A DNA stretch of 64,000 bases from Camellia lanceoleosa. Taxonomy: Eukaryota > Streptophyta > Magnoliopsida > Ericales > Theaceae. The position numbers and the translations under genes are program-made. The notes below the pieces were generated by a model, which was not told the origin of the DNA, did no database searches, and saw only the letters and a list, made by a program, of their open reading frames with translations. Of the stretch, positions 11,494 through 22,240 are shown in pieces. The number at the start of each line of letters is the position of its first letter. Within the stretch, counting starts at the first letter, position 1. Location: NCBI GenBank assembly GCA_025200525.1, contig CM045763.1, forward strand, positions 151,410,246 through 151,474,245. The letters are read 5' to 3'.

Positions 11494-12723
11494 AGGCGGA
11501 TTTTGAAGATACTACTTAATCTGCTCAAAAGCGAATTGACATCGATCATCCCATCGGAATTTCTTTCCTTTCTTCAGGAGACTAAATAGTGGTTCACAAG
11601 TCAAGGTTAATTTAGAAATAAATCGTCTTATGAATTGCACTTTACCTAGAAAGCCTTACACCTTCTTTTCAGTCCTCAGTGGTGACATTTCTAAGATGAC
11701 ATTGATTTTGGAAAGATCTACCTCGATGCCCCTCTATGTGACCAAGAAACCTAGTATTTTTCTTACTGTTACACCGAAAGTACACTTCTGCGGATTCAAC
11801 CTCAGTCTATATTCTCTGATTCATTGAAAGAATTTCTTCAAGGCGGTGTAGTGGCCCTCCCTTTCTTTGGACTTGACAATCATGTCGTCCATGTACACCT
11901 CAACCTCTTTATGGATCTTATCATGCAGAATGGTGGTTGCAGCCCTTTGATAGGAAGCCCACGCATTCTTCAATCCAAATGGCATCACCCGATAGCAGTA
12001 GGTACCCCACGGCATAGTAAATGCAGTTTTCTCTCTGTCATCTGCAGCCATCAGAATCTAGTTATACTAGGAAAATCCATTCATGAAGGAGAGCAACGCT
12101 TGACCCGCGGTGAAATCAACCAATTCATCGATGTGTGGCAGGGCAGAGTCATCCTTTAGATTGGCTTTATTCAGATCCTTGAAGTCGACATAGACTCTAA
12201 TTCTGCCATCCTTTTTTTGGAATGGAACAATGTTGGCCAACCACGTTGGATATTCAGACACATGCAAGAACCCTGCCTCAGTCTGTTTAGTTACTTCTTC
12301 CTTAATCTTCAAAGCCCAATCTGGACGTATTCTCCGCAACTTCTGCTTGATAGGTTGGGCCTCGAGGTCGAGAAGGATCCAATGCTGTACAATCTCAGGA
12401 TTGATTCTAGGCATGTTTTCGTAGGACCACGCAAAAACATCTTTAAAATCTTTTAATAAAGCGACTAAGCACTCACACTCCTCCGAAGACAATGTGGACC
12501 CGATTTGGACTAGGCGTGGATCCTTCTTAGTTCCCACATTAAAAGCAATGATTTTATCAGCAAGGGGTTTCGCAAACCTCTCCTCCTCTCGATTAATCAA
12601 GTTTTTCAAAAATAGAGGAATTCCTTCCTCTACGCTTTCATTAAAATTTTGAAAGTCTTGATCAATGCAATAAACAAGCAGCACAGAGAAATACTCAGAA
12701 TCTGCAGCATCATTCTCATTCAT
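11494..12723 (-). pseudogene. Tat-type reverse transcriptase, inner copy (element B)
   Basis: From 12723 leftwards: a leader with EEGIPLFLKNLINREEERFA, the fingers with RRIRPDWALKIKEEV and VPFQKKDGRIRVYVDFKDLNKA, the palm with MPFGLKNAWASYQRA, and the active-site YMDD near 11875. The thumb continues to 11494. Motif A reads FMNGFS where the family has FMDGFS, so the first catalytic Asp has become Asn. Two TAG stops follow at once (FS*YN*). Other stops lie in the thumb. This copy is continuous with RNase H. A second, partial RT with the same D-to-N change and stops lies at 14409-15379. Confidence 0.87.
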
Positions 12724-14400
12724 AAGGTCAACTCATCTAGCTCTGTGGTTACAACTGACTCAAAAGCAAAAGAAAAAGACAACCTGGACAAGGCCTTGGC
12801 ATCTGGGTTATCACCTTAAGGAATACTGGACTCTGACTCAGAAGAACTAGAATCTGATTCTGACCCCACAGACTTTGTGGAATTAGACTTTGGCTCATCA
12901 CCTGACTCAGAACTACTAGACATGTAGCCCTCCTCCAGTTGCCAAATGAGAGATGGTGTGTCAGATGCATCCAAAATGATGCTAGATGGGTTTACACCCC
13001 GCTAACCCCCAATTATGGAGATGGTAAGGTTATCTCCTACGCTCTCTCAGTCGGCTGGAGGATTTGAAAGGAGACATGCTAGCGCTACCCCTACTCCAAG
13101 CTTGCTATTGTCTGAGTCATTTTCCATGCTCTTCTCAGCTTCAGCAATTAGTTCAGGCTTTTCCTCTGTATCACTGTCTTGCAGCTACAAGTCAAAGAAA
13201 ATTTCAAAGCCAGGAACACGCTGCATCTCAGAATTCAACCAGGGCTTAGGAAAGCCACAAAATGGGAAGTCTTCACCCTCCCGAACAAAGTGACCATTCA
13301 GGGTTCCCCAGATCGATCTGTGAAAAAGCTCATAGTGCTTCCTGGTTTGCTTAGCTCCGGCTCTGCCTACCATCTCTTCTCTCTTTCTGACCCAATCCTC
13401 TTTGGTAGACACATAGCCAAGACCAAAGGCATATGGATTGTGTGGCACATCGGCCAATGTTGTGATGCTTTTTTGGACACTTCTTCCTAGTACCATTCCT
13501 GGTACATGTTGTAGCTTGTTCATGAAAAAGATTGATTGGGAGCTAACATACATGCCCTAATTTGCTGCCAAGATGGTTTGCACTGCTCGGGCCTCAACTA
13601 GCATAAACCCTGAAAGGAATACATCCTCCTCACCATGAACAATTTCCAGCACAGGTGTAGTTACCTCTGGTGGAGGATGGATGGATGAATTCCCAAAGAC
13701 GATCACCACTCCTTTTCTGTGGGGGTATTTCAACATTTGGTGGAGGGTAGAGAAGACAGCTTTCACCTAGTGCAACCAAGGTCTCCTTAGCAGTAGATTG
13801 AAAGTGGCCGGCACATCTAGGACATGGAACTCAATATCCTGTTGAGCTGGGCCCACTTGAACTCTGATCTGTACCATGCCCATAACCTCTCTGCTGGTAT
13901 TATCATACGCCCAATCACCTGGGCTGTAGGGATGGAATTGGCTGGTTTTAGGTTGATGGCATAAGCTGTGTGAGAAGGACATGCGTTGATAGTTGACCCA
14001 GTGTCGACTAATACCAGTGGCACCCACTTTTCTCTGCACTCCACTGATATGTACAAAGGTTTGTTATGTGCTGAGCCTTCCGGTGGCAGTTCTTTGTCTA
14101 GGAAGGTTAGAGTTGGCACGGCGCCTCCTAGGAAGACCAACCCCATAAGTTGTTCAGGAGTCGTGTCAATGGACAGTTTGGCTTTGTCCATTGTTGATAG
14201 TACAGCCTGTCGATGCACTCAAGAAGCGATTAGCAGGCCCCGAATTGAAATATCGGCTTGAATTTTCTTTAGTTGTTTCAGCACTGCCTTTTCTTCCAAC
14301 TATTTTTCCTTTTGCTTCTTAACCTCTCTATCTTTCCCGGAGGCTTCAGCTTGGTCCAAGTGCGGCGGCTTGAAATACCGCCCACTTCTCGTCATGTGGT
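12724..14400 (-). pseudogene. Protease and spacer, inner copy (element B)
   Basis: Read leftwards from 14400: a linker with MTRSGRYFKPPHLDQ, a coiled K/E-rich stretch, then a retropepsin-like domain with VDTGSTINACPSHTAYAI, whose DTGS holds the catalytic Asp. Next come segments with LQHVPGMVLGRS and a region with ADVPHNPYAFGLGY, glycine-rich as in the post-protease part of Tat elements. An acidic Ser/Glu/Asp-rich spacer leads into RT. Stops include one between PWLH and VKAVFS and a copy-specific TAG before GMYVSSQ. The protease would cleave the polyprotein in virus-like particles. Confidence 0.8.
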
Positions 14401-14408
14401 GTAGTGGC

Positions 14409-15379
14409 CATTGAAAGAATTTCTTCAAGGCGGTGCAGTGGCCCTCCCTTTCCTTGGACTTGACAATCATGTCGTCCATGTACACCTCGACCTCTTTATG
14501 GATCTTATCATGCAGAATGGTGGTTGCAGCCCTTTGATAGGAAGCCCACACATTCTTTAATCCAAATGGCATCACCCGATAGTAGTAGGTACCCTACGAC
14601 ATAGTAAATGCAGTTTTCTCTCTGTCATCTGCAGCCATCAGAGTCTAGTTATACTAGGAAAATCCATTCATGAAAGAGAGCAACGCTTGACCCGCGGTGA
14701 AATCAACCAATTCATCGATGTGCGGCAGGGCAAAGTCATCCTTCAGACTGGCTTTATTCAGATCCTTGAAGTCGACACAGACTCTAATTCTGCGATCCTT
14801 TTTTTGGAATAGAACAATGTTGGCCAACTACGTTGGATATTCAGACACAAGCAAGAACCCTGCCTCAGTCTGTTTAGTTACTTCTTCCTTAATCTTCAAA
14901 GCCCAAGCCGGACGTATTCTCCGCAACTTCTGCTTGACAGGTCGGGCCTCGAGGTCGAGAAGGATCCAATGCTATACAATCTCAAGATCGATTCTAGGCA
15001 TGTTTTCGTAGGACCACGCAAAAACATCTTTGAAATCTTTTAATAAAACGGCTAAGTACTCGCGCTCCTCTAAAGACAATGTGGACCCAATTTGGACTAG
15101 GCGTGGATCCTTCTTCGTTCCCACATTAAAAGCAATGATTTTATCAGCAAGGGGTTTCGCAAACCTCTCATCCTCTCGATTAATCAAGTTTTTCAAAAAA
15201 AGAGGAATTCCTTCCTCTACGGTTTCATTAAAATTTTGAAAGTCTTGATCAATGCAATAAACAAGCGGCAGAGAGAAATACTCAGAATCTGCAGCATCAT
15301 TCGCATTCATAAGGTCCAACTCATCTAGCTCTTCGGTTACAACTAACTCAAAAGCAAAAGAAAAAGACAACCTGGACAA
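14409..15379 (-). pseudogene. Reverse transcriptase, outer duplicated copy, lacking thumb (element B)
   Basis: This copy has the same leader, fingers and palm as the inner RT, including FMNGFS, two following stops and YMDDMIVKSKEREGH. It stops at LKKFFQ. There the frame runs without a break across the duplication joint into the protease linker (HMTRSGRYFKPPHLDQ) of the inner copy, so an RT palm is fused in frame to a downstream protease segment. Thumb and RNase H are absent from this copy. It is about 4 percent different from the inner copy at the base level. Confidence 0.88.
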
Positions 15380-16987
15380 GGCCTTGGCATCTAGGTTATC
15401 ACCTTAAGGAATACCGGACTCTGACTCAGAAGAACTAGAATCTGATTCTGACCCCACAGACTTTGTGGAATTAGACTCTGGCTCATCACCCGACTCAGAA
15501 CTACTAGACATGTTGCCCTCCTCCAGTTGCCAAATGAGTGATGGTGTGTCAGATGCATCCAAAATGCTGCTAGATGGGTTTACACCCTGCTGACCCCCAA
15601 TTATGGAGATGGTAAGGTTATCTCCTAAGCTCTCTCAGTCAGCCGGAGGATTTGAAAGGAGACATGCTAGCGCTACCCCTACTCTAAGCTTGCTACTGTC
15701 TGAGTCATTTTCCATGCTCTTCTCAGCTTCAGCAATTGGTTCAGGCTTTTCCTCTGTATCACTGTCTTGTAGGTGCAAGTTAAAGAAAATTTCAAAGCCA
15801 GGAACACGCTGCTTCTCAGAATTCAACCAGGGCTTAGGAAAGCCACAAAATGGGAAGTCTTCACCCTCCCGAACAAAGTGACCATTCAGGGTTCCCCAGA
15901 TCGATCTGTGAAAAAGCTCATAGTGCTTCCTGGTTTGCTTAGCTCCGGCTCTGCCTACCATCTCTTCTCTCTTTCTGACCCAATCCTCTTTGGTAGACAC
16001 ATAGCCAAGACCAAAGGCATACATATTATGTGGCACATCGGCCAATGTTGTGATGCTTTTCTGGCCACTTCTTCCCAGTACCATTCCTGGCACATGTTGT
16101 AGCTTGTTCATTAAATAGATTGATTGGGCGCTGACATACATGCCCTGATCTGCTGCCAAGATGGTTTGCACTGCTCGGGCCTCAACCAGCATAAAACCTG
16201 AAGGGAATACATCCTCCTCACCATGAACAATTTCCAACACAGGTGTAGTTACCTCTGGTGGAGGATGGATGGATGAATTCCCAAAGCCGATCGCCACTCC
16301 TTTTCTGTGGGGGTATTTCAACATTTGGTGGAGGGTAGAGAAGACAGCTTTCACCTAGTGCAACCAAGGTCTCCTTAGCAGTAGATTGAAAGTGGCCAGC
16401 ACATCTAGGACATGGAACTCAATATCCTGTTGAGCTGGGCCCACTTGAACTCTGATCTGTACCATGCCCATAACCTCTCTGCTGGTATTATCATACGCCC
16501 AATCACCTGGGCTGTAGGGATGGAATTGGCTTGTTTCAGGCCGATGGCATAAGCCGTGTGAGAAGGACATGCGTTGATAGTTGACCCAGTGTCGACTAAT
16601 ACCACTGGCACCCACTTTTCTCTGCACTCCACTGATATGTACGAAGGTTTGTTATGTGCTGAGCCTTCCGATGGCAGTTCTTTGTCTAGGAAGGTTAGAG
16701 TTGGCACGGTGCCTCCTAGGAAGATCAACCCCATAAGTTGTTCAGGAGTCGTGTCAATGGACAGTTTGGCTTTGTCCATTGTTGATAGTACAGCCTGTCG
16801 ATGCACTCAAGAAGCCATAAGCAGGCCCCGAATTGAAATATCGGCTTGAATTTTCTTTAGTTGTTTCAGCACTGCCTCTTCTTCCAACTATTTTTCCTTT
16901 TGCTTCTTAACCTCTCTATCTTTCTCGGAGGCTTCAGCTTGGTCCAAGTGCGGCGGCTTGAAATACTGCCCACTTCTCGTCATGTGG
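15380..16987 (-). pseudogene. Protease and spacer, outer duplicated copy (element B)
   Basis: This copy has the same order as the inner one: MTRSGRYFKPPHLDQ linker, aspartic protease with VDTGSTINACPSHTAYAIGLK, VPGMVLGRSGQ segment, the LGYVSTKEDWVRKREE region and an acidic spacer. One open stretch (16354-15635, 239 codons) is longer than in the inner copy because it keeps CAG/GAT where the inner copy has a TAG (ADQGMYVSA). The shared PWLH*VKAVFS stop and the stop just before MHRQAVLS are present. Confidence 0.85.
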
Positions 16988-17086
16988 TCAATCTTTTCAG
17001 TGTACTAGGTATTGTCTGGCAGGTCTTCACCCCAATCTTCATCATTGTGAGCCAAAAATAAATTGTCATCCTCCTACCACAAATAA
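16988..17086 (-). pseudogene. Gag-protease linker of element B, broken at the element A junction
   Basis: Leftward translation gives an acidic stretch (LAHNDEDWGEDL) with one stop, leading into DHMTRSGRYF. Upstream gag of element B is missing. At 17087 the sequence switches to the middle of element A's LTR on the other strand. A 10-base repeat AAATAAATTG at 17056-17065 and 17081-17090 spans the switch, suggesting a deletion repaired with templated filler. Confidence 0.7.
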
Positions 17087-19213
17087 ATTGAGTATGCCGC
17101 GTTGTCGCATGTTTGATCATCGCATTGCGCATGCCTTGTTCACTTCATTGTGTATGATAGTCTTCACATGTGCATTGTCTATGACATATAGTATCATGTG
17201 CATTGAGTATGCCATTGTTAGTTCGTAGCATTACATATGCTAGTTTGCATGTTTGCATGACTTGGTTGCATCGCCTTAGGATTGCATGCTTGAGGTCGCA
17301 TTGTGCATGCCATTCTACTTGTTGCATTGTGTTTGGAATAGGAGTTAGCCCAAACACGGGAAACGAGGAACATTTCATATTTCAAGTGATGAAACGTGCC
17401 TCGATTCCCGGTCGCCGACACTCTTGACCATCCATGATGGAAATGTTGGTTTTAGTTGCTCATATGTGCATTCATGTCCCATTGAGTTGTGCAATTCGAC
17501 TCCTCGGCCATCATGCATCGGGATGCGTGATTGGTGGCTCGAGGATCGAGGACTACATTCCCTAGAGCTTAAGTAATGATGGAGAGAATGGTCGAGCACA
17601 CATATGTTGAAAATACCTTGCCTTCTCTCTCTCTTGCCTTTGTTGCAGAAAAAGTAGAAACCAGGAGAATGAACTGGTCGGCCGACCAGGTTTTCTCGTA
17701 GGCCGACCACCTTTTCTGGTCTTCACCACCAAGGGTGGTTGGCAGGTGGTCTCCCTTGCCTATAGCTGGTCGGTAGCCTTCCCACAGCTTCCCTGGGTGG
17801 AGTTTCATCTCTCTGGAGCCTAGTGTAACTTTCTGAAATCAATTGCAAACAAAGGCGAGTCGAGGCATCGCGATGGATTTCTCGACAAGGCGGCTCGAGC
17901 ATGCATGCATCCTTTGTCATTCAAGGCAGAGCTGAGGCAATCCATTTCATGCAGCTTACATGCTAGTTTATTGGCTTCCTTAGTTAATTTGTTAATTAGC
18001 TAGTGTTGTGTAATAATTAGTTGTAATTCCTTATTCATTTGGGTTGTGTATTATTCATTCGGACCCTCCGAGGAGGGCAATGTTGTAATAAGTGTGCGTG
18101 TGTGTGATGCATGTCTTCCAACCCCACGTCTTTCTCCTTTTTATTTCTCAGCTTATGATAGTAAGTTTAGGGTATGTTTTAATTAGCATCCTTATGATCG
18201 CATATTTGCATCCATTCATCTGCCTTGCATGCACCGAGCTCGGTGCATCATACTAACTGCATTGTATTTCAATTCCAAGTTGAATACGTGTTATCTGTAG
18301 CATCTCATATGCCATCCTAGAATAGCCGAGCCTACTTATAGTTGCATTTTGTATGTGTTGCATTAGGCATTCTTAACATAGCTAGAATCATGCATTGATT
18401 TCTAACATAGCTTTTGTTTTGGCTCAGAGTACTCGGTAAGTGTTTATGCTTTAGCATCCTTGCATGCGTGTGAGTGAATGCCATGATAGCATGCTTGCCA
18501 TGAGGCTAAATGATTATGTGATATACCAGCCTGAATTCCTGTGGGTGAAGGTTGGGTTACTTGAATTGGAACAATTCATCGATTGTGAGTTTTAAGCCCA
18601 CTTGAGAGTGGCAAATCACCCTATTTTCTAAGCCCACTTGAGGGTGGCAAATCCACGTCTTAGCCTACTTGCGAGTAGCACCATCAAACCTTTTTCAAAT
18701 AAACAAACATGAAATGTTTTGTTCCAACTCAGGCGATCCAGTCTATACTTGTATGCTGTGTGCATCACATAGTAATTCTAGGTTAACAAACCGAAATAAG
18801 AACACATGTGTCTTTAAAAACTTGATATCATGTTTAGTACTGGCCGATCTTTCATCGGGCAAGCGGGGGTGCTCATTGCATGACCTTCCCCAATTGTACC
18901 CAAGTTCCCGAGCCGAGGCAACTTTGGTGATGACGGACACGTGGCCTTAGGCACGAGTCAAGGGTTTCCTAAATTCCCCAAATTGAAATATCTAGGTGGC
19001 GACTCTGTATCTGGCAAAGCAGTCCATGTTTGTCACTTCTTTCTAAAAATCAGTTTTTCAAAACGATTTGCCGGATTTGGACTCTTTGGTGATTTATCCG
19101 TCTTGCATTGCACTTTGTGAGATTAGATTAAGAACCGTGACATTTGAGTCCAAACTGTAGTGAGCCCAATGAACAAATCGGGATTTTGCCCGGGACGTTC
19201 GGGCGCATCTACA
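17087..19213 (+). mobile_element. 5' LTR of element A, truncated at its start
   Basis: Matches 32559-34668 of the 3' LTR and ends GCGCATCTACA directly before the GTTTC spacer and primer site. The first 2.49 kb of the LTR (equivalent to 30070-32558), including promoter and TATA, is missing, so this copy could not drive transcription. It contains the hairpin, the GGCCGACCAGG tract near 17680-17790, the three-fold AAGCCCACTTGAG motif and TGGCGACTCTG at 18997-19007. Confidence 0.88.
17357..17410 (+). other. Long conserved LTR hairpin (element A 5' LTR copy)
   Basis: Arms 17357-17378 and 17389-17410 pair over 22 positions with three mismatches around a 10-base loop. The outermost pair is C-G here and T-A in the 3' LTR copy. 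Confidence 0.7.
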
Positions 19214-19218
19214 GTTTC

Positions 19219-19236
19219 TGGCGACTCTGCTGGGGA
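19219..19236 (+). promoter_or_regulatory. Primer-binding site, tRNA-Arg type (element A)
   Basis: TGGCGACTCTGCTGGGGA lies five bases after the LTR end. It is complementary to the 3' end of plant tRNA-Arg (ACG type) with one difference (expected TGGCGACTCCGCTGGGGA; C-to-T at a CpG). This primer choice is typical of Ogre/Tat elements. Confidence 0.88.
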
Positions 19237-19998
19237 GTTAGAGAACTTGACTGGAACTCATGATATCTTGTTTTGATTAAACTTATGTGTCTCTTTGAAA
19301 TGCATTTACATTAGTGCACCTAGGACACTGTGTTTGCCGTCTGCTATTCCTGAATGGTTTGCCAGAGGCTCGCTTTGAGAAGCGTGCCATAAGACTGACC
19401 GGTTACAGGCTCTGCCACGATGGGAACACAAACCCTGGTTTTCACCGGGCCACCCTTGTTGACCATTCGACCTAGTGCATATCGGAATCCGTAGTGACTA
19501 TTCCAAGCTAGGACAGGTTGCTTACCCGATTATAGGATGTTTGAAACCGCTGCGTGCGTAGTGAAGCCCTAGTTCTTGGTGAAACTAGGACAGGAAAACC
19601 CTACCCCTCCATAGGGGTGTTTTGACTTTCATTTGCTTGCTATGTACTTTTGAGTCAGCCTCTACAGGGAATGCATATATCAGTTTGCAAATCTGGGTAT
19701 CAGGCCTGAGGGCATCAGTATTAGTATTTTGGGAATCAGTTATATCTGCGGGTATCAGAATCAGTTTTGGGGCAGTAATTTGGGGAATAGTGACTAGTGG
19801 TCGAATACAGTTATTCAACTATGTCCATGTCTGTATTGATTAGGCTGAGATGCTGCCTGTTTTCTCTTTCAAGGTTCAGAGACTCAGTTCAGAGCAACCA
19901 GTATTCTTCTTTTGTTGAGGCAAGACAGGAAAAGGCTCACCGGTTCGTCATATCCGTTAGTCACCAGTTACGCCACCTCTGTCCAGTTCAGTAGATTC
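19237..19998 (+). other. Leader between primer site and gag (element A)
   Basis: No gene. The first 250 bases align in reverse with 34669-35030 of element B, sharing GAGAACTTGACT, the TGTGTTTGCC block, GACCGGT and a GGGAACACAACCC segment. It presumably carries packaging and dimerisation signals, but none can be pinpointed. Confidence 0.6.
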
Positions 19999-21024
19999 AT
20001 GACGAACCAGAATTCAGAAGAAATTGTGGTCATGGCAACGGCACTAAACCAAGGAATCACCATGCAGGGTGAGACCGATGTTGACATACCACACCTGCCT
20101 AGGTCACCTGCTGCACATCCAATCTGGGAACCCCAATTATTTCAAGCCCGTGAGCCCATAACAATTGAGCTAATGGGAATGATCGGCGATCTTCATAGAT
20201 CTGTGGCTGATCTAGCCTATGGAATGTCGGCCCCACCACCAACTGCATCGTATGCCGGGAACTTCATGCCGCAGGAGCCCTCTCTACAGGGGCGAATTGT
20301 AATTGAGCTCAGCCAACCTGAAGCTGTCTGAAGCTCTGGCAATGACATGCTGACGACAACGGGGCTTCACACTGAAGTAGCAACCCAAACTGTCCACCAA
20401 GCTGGGGCTAGTGGAAAGAACAAGGTAAAGGTGGACACTAATCCCTATGAACAACTCCAGCAGGCTGTTGAGGCTCTGAAAGCCAGAGGGTTGAATAAGC
20501 AGCAAGTATTCGCAGTTGTGGCTAAGACTGTTGATGACACTTTCCCCACTCAGACCGAGGGCAGTTCAAGCCAATGGGAAAATCGAAAGAAGGGTCATCA
20601 TACCAGAATCGTTCCCTCCAACCCTAATTGTTCACCCAGGAAAAATCAGCAAGCCAAGCCTGTACCTGCTGATCCTTTTGCTAGTGTATCCAATAAAAAT
20701 GCACAAAACTCGAAGTATCTGCCCCGAGGTCGTAGGGTATTCCATGCCCTCTACATGCCTTTGTCCAAGGCGCTTCAGATCCTTGCTGAAAAAGGGCATC
20801 TCAAGCCCCTCGAGCCTCGGCCTCTCCCTAGTCATCTTCCAGCTGGTCATGACGCTACCCAGTACTGTGCATACCATCAATAGACCGGTCACACCACCGA
20901 CAACTGCTTCCGCCTTCGCTATGAAGTGCAGGATCTGTATGACAATGAGGTTGTCCTCCCACCTAGCTCGGCAAAGTCTGTCACCACTGAGTTATTGGAT
21001 TTCGAGGATAATACATGTATGTGA
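19999..21024 (+). pseudogene. gag: gag with core deleted and two stops (element A)
   Basis: Starts at ATG 19999 (MTNQNSEE). It includes an N-terminal part ending in IGDLHRSVADLAYGM, a TGA at 20329-20331, then in the same frame a C-terminal part with LSKALQILAEKGHLKPLEPRP. The zinc-knuckle-like CAYHQ*TGHTTDNCFRL follows, where a TAG replaces what is probably CAG. It ends in RYEVQDLYDN and an acidic linker. The middle of Gag, where the Retrotrans_gag core with its conserved tryptophans should be, is absent. Gag normally forms the capsid and binds RNA through the knuckle. With core lost and stops inside, this copy cannot make particles. Confidence 0.75.
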
Positions 21025-21480
21025 TCAGGGGTTGGTCCACCTGCGGGTGGCGCTCGGTTTATTTCAGATGTGGCGTTTGGCACGCACTATTTTGAGCATT
21101 TGTGAGTGCTAGTTTTTGTACTTTCTGACTTAGGTATTGGGTCAGTCTTGTTGTGTTGTATAGAGTCAGTCTTTTTCTACAATGTCAGTCGGGTCAGTCT
21201 TGTTGTATCAAGTCGGTCCTGTTTTGTTAGGGTCGGGTGATTTCGGGGGTGTTACCTCGGACCTTACTGTCTTGTTTTGTGTTTGTCTTTTTGCTTTCTT
21301 TTGAGTCTGTTTTTTTCCATGGAGCCAGTTGTGCCAATAGATCTGAATGAAACAGCAATAAATTTTCACACTCTTGTGTTTGCTTCTGCCTTGCGCCAGT
21401 TGTGCCGAAATTTTGAATGGAACGGTAGTGCTTTTCACCTACTTTTCTATGCCTTTAAGTCATTGTTTTGACCCAAGTTT
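21025..21480 (+). other. Gag-pol interval of element A, non-coding
   Basis: No coding sequence was recognised. Between about 21130 and 21240 the words GGGTCAGTCTTGTTG and variants recur three or four times. Protease, which should lie here, is missing. Confidence 0.5.
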
Positions 21481-21921
21481 TTCAAAACTTTTTGAACATT
21501 GTGGTGAAAACAAAGAGGAAGGAATTCCTTGGGATTTGCAAAATTTGATCAATTGAGAGAAAGAGAGGCGTGCTAAGCCCTTAATGATTGAGATCATGTT
21601 TGTTAAATGTGAGTACTGAAAAGGATCCTGGCTTGATCCAGATTGGTTCTACATTGTCTTCAGCGCGAACGATTAGTCACTTTCTTGAAAGATTTCACAA
21701 AATGTTTTGCGCCGTCCTGCAAAGACCTGTGTGGAATCGCTCTTGAGATTGTGCATCCTAGGATCGCTCTCAACTTCGAGACCCAACCCATTTGCTTTCA
21801 AATCTTGAACTCAGATTCAAAATGTTCAACAGTCAACCATAATGTGAGGCCTGTGTGGACAGATTTGAAGCAGCCCTCGAACAAGAGGCAAGAAAAGTTA
21901 GATCAAGGAGATCAGATGTGA
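21481..21921 (+). pseudogene. Reverse transcriptase leader remnant (element A)
   Basis: Pieces in shifting frames match the RT leader of element B: KEEGIPWDLQNLIN against EEGIPLFLKNLIN, RAKPL against FAKPL, SWLDPDW against KDPRLVQIG, and ERLVTFLKDFTKCFA against ECLVALLKDFKDVFA. EIVHPRIALNFETQPI matches EIVQHWILLDLEAQPI. Several stops and indels occur. The catalytic palm that should follow is absent; the sequence goes almost directly to the integrase tail. Confidence 0.75.
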
Positions 21922-21959
21922 TCAAAGGAAGCTTGCAAAGCTAGATCAGAAGCAGCCCT

Positions 21960-22240
21960 CAAACTAGGGGCAAAAATGTGAAATGTGTTCAAAGTTTCAA
22001 AGGATGAGTCCTTTCGCAAACCATTGCAGACTGGCAAGAACGCCAAATCCCAGGAGGGAGGAAAGAAGAAAGTTTTGTTGAGGAACAACCAAGTTCTTAT
22101 CTGCAACACTAGGGGCAAATTCAGCCCCCATTGGAGGGACTTCTATATCATCAGTGAACAACAGCCACTCTCATGGATTCAGATGGCTTCGAGATCTCAA
22201 AACCATTTGACATGGACAAAGGTACACTTTTACCCTTAAG
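21960..22240 (+). pseudogene. Integrase C-terminal tail remnant (element A)
   Basis: The segment LLRNNQVLICNTRGKFSPHW, then RDFYIISE and SWIQMASRS, aligns with the element B tail (LKDNPAPIHDPKGKFRPTW, TGPYIIK, AVILMDLDG). It confirms that A derives from a full-length Tat element by a deletion of RT core, both RNases H and the integrase core. It is frameshifted and not functional. Confidence 0.75.

Larger units (their letters stand above)
11822..16987 (-). repeat. Tandem duplication of the protease-to-RT block, about 2.58 kb per copy
   Basis: 11822-14400 and 14409-16987 are direct copies at a constant offset of 2587, agreeing at roughly 95-97 percent in the stretches compared by eye. Copy ends are CATTGAAAGAATTTC on the left and CTTCTCGTCATGTGGT on the right. 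The units meet at 14401-14408, where 8 extra bases (GTAGTGGC) occur. GGTGTAGTGGCC also occurs about 25 bases inside the inner copy's left end, so the filler looks templated. Both copies share the D-to-N change in RT motif A and at least four stops. Confidence 0.93.
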
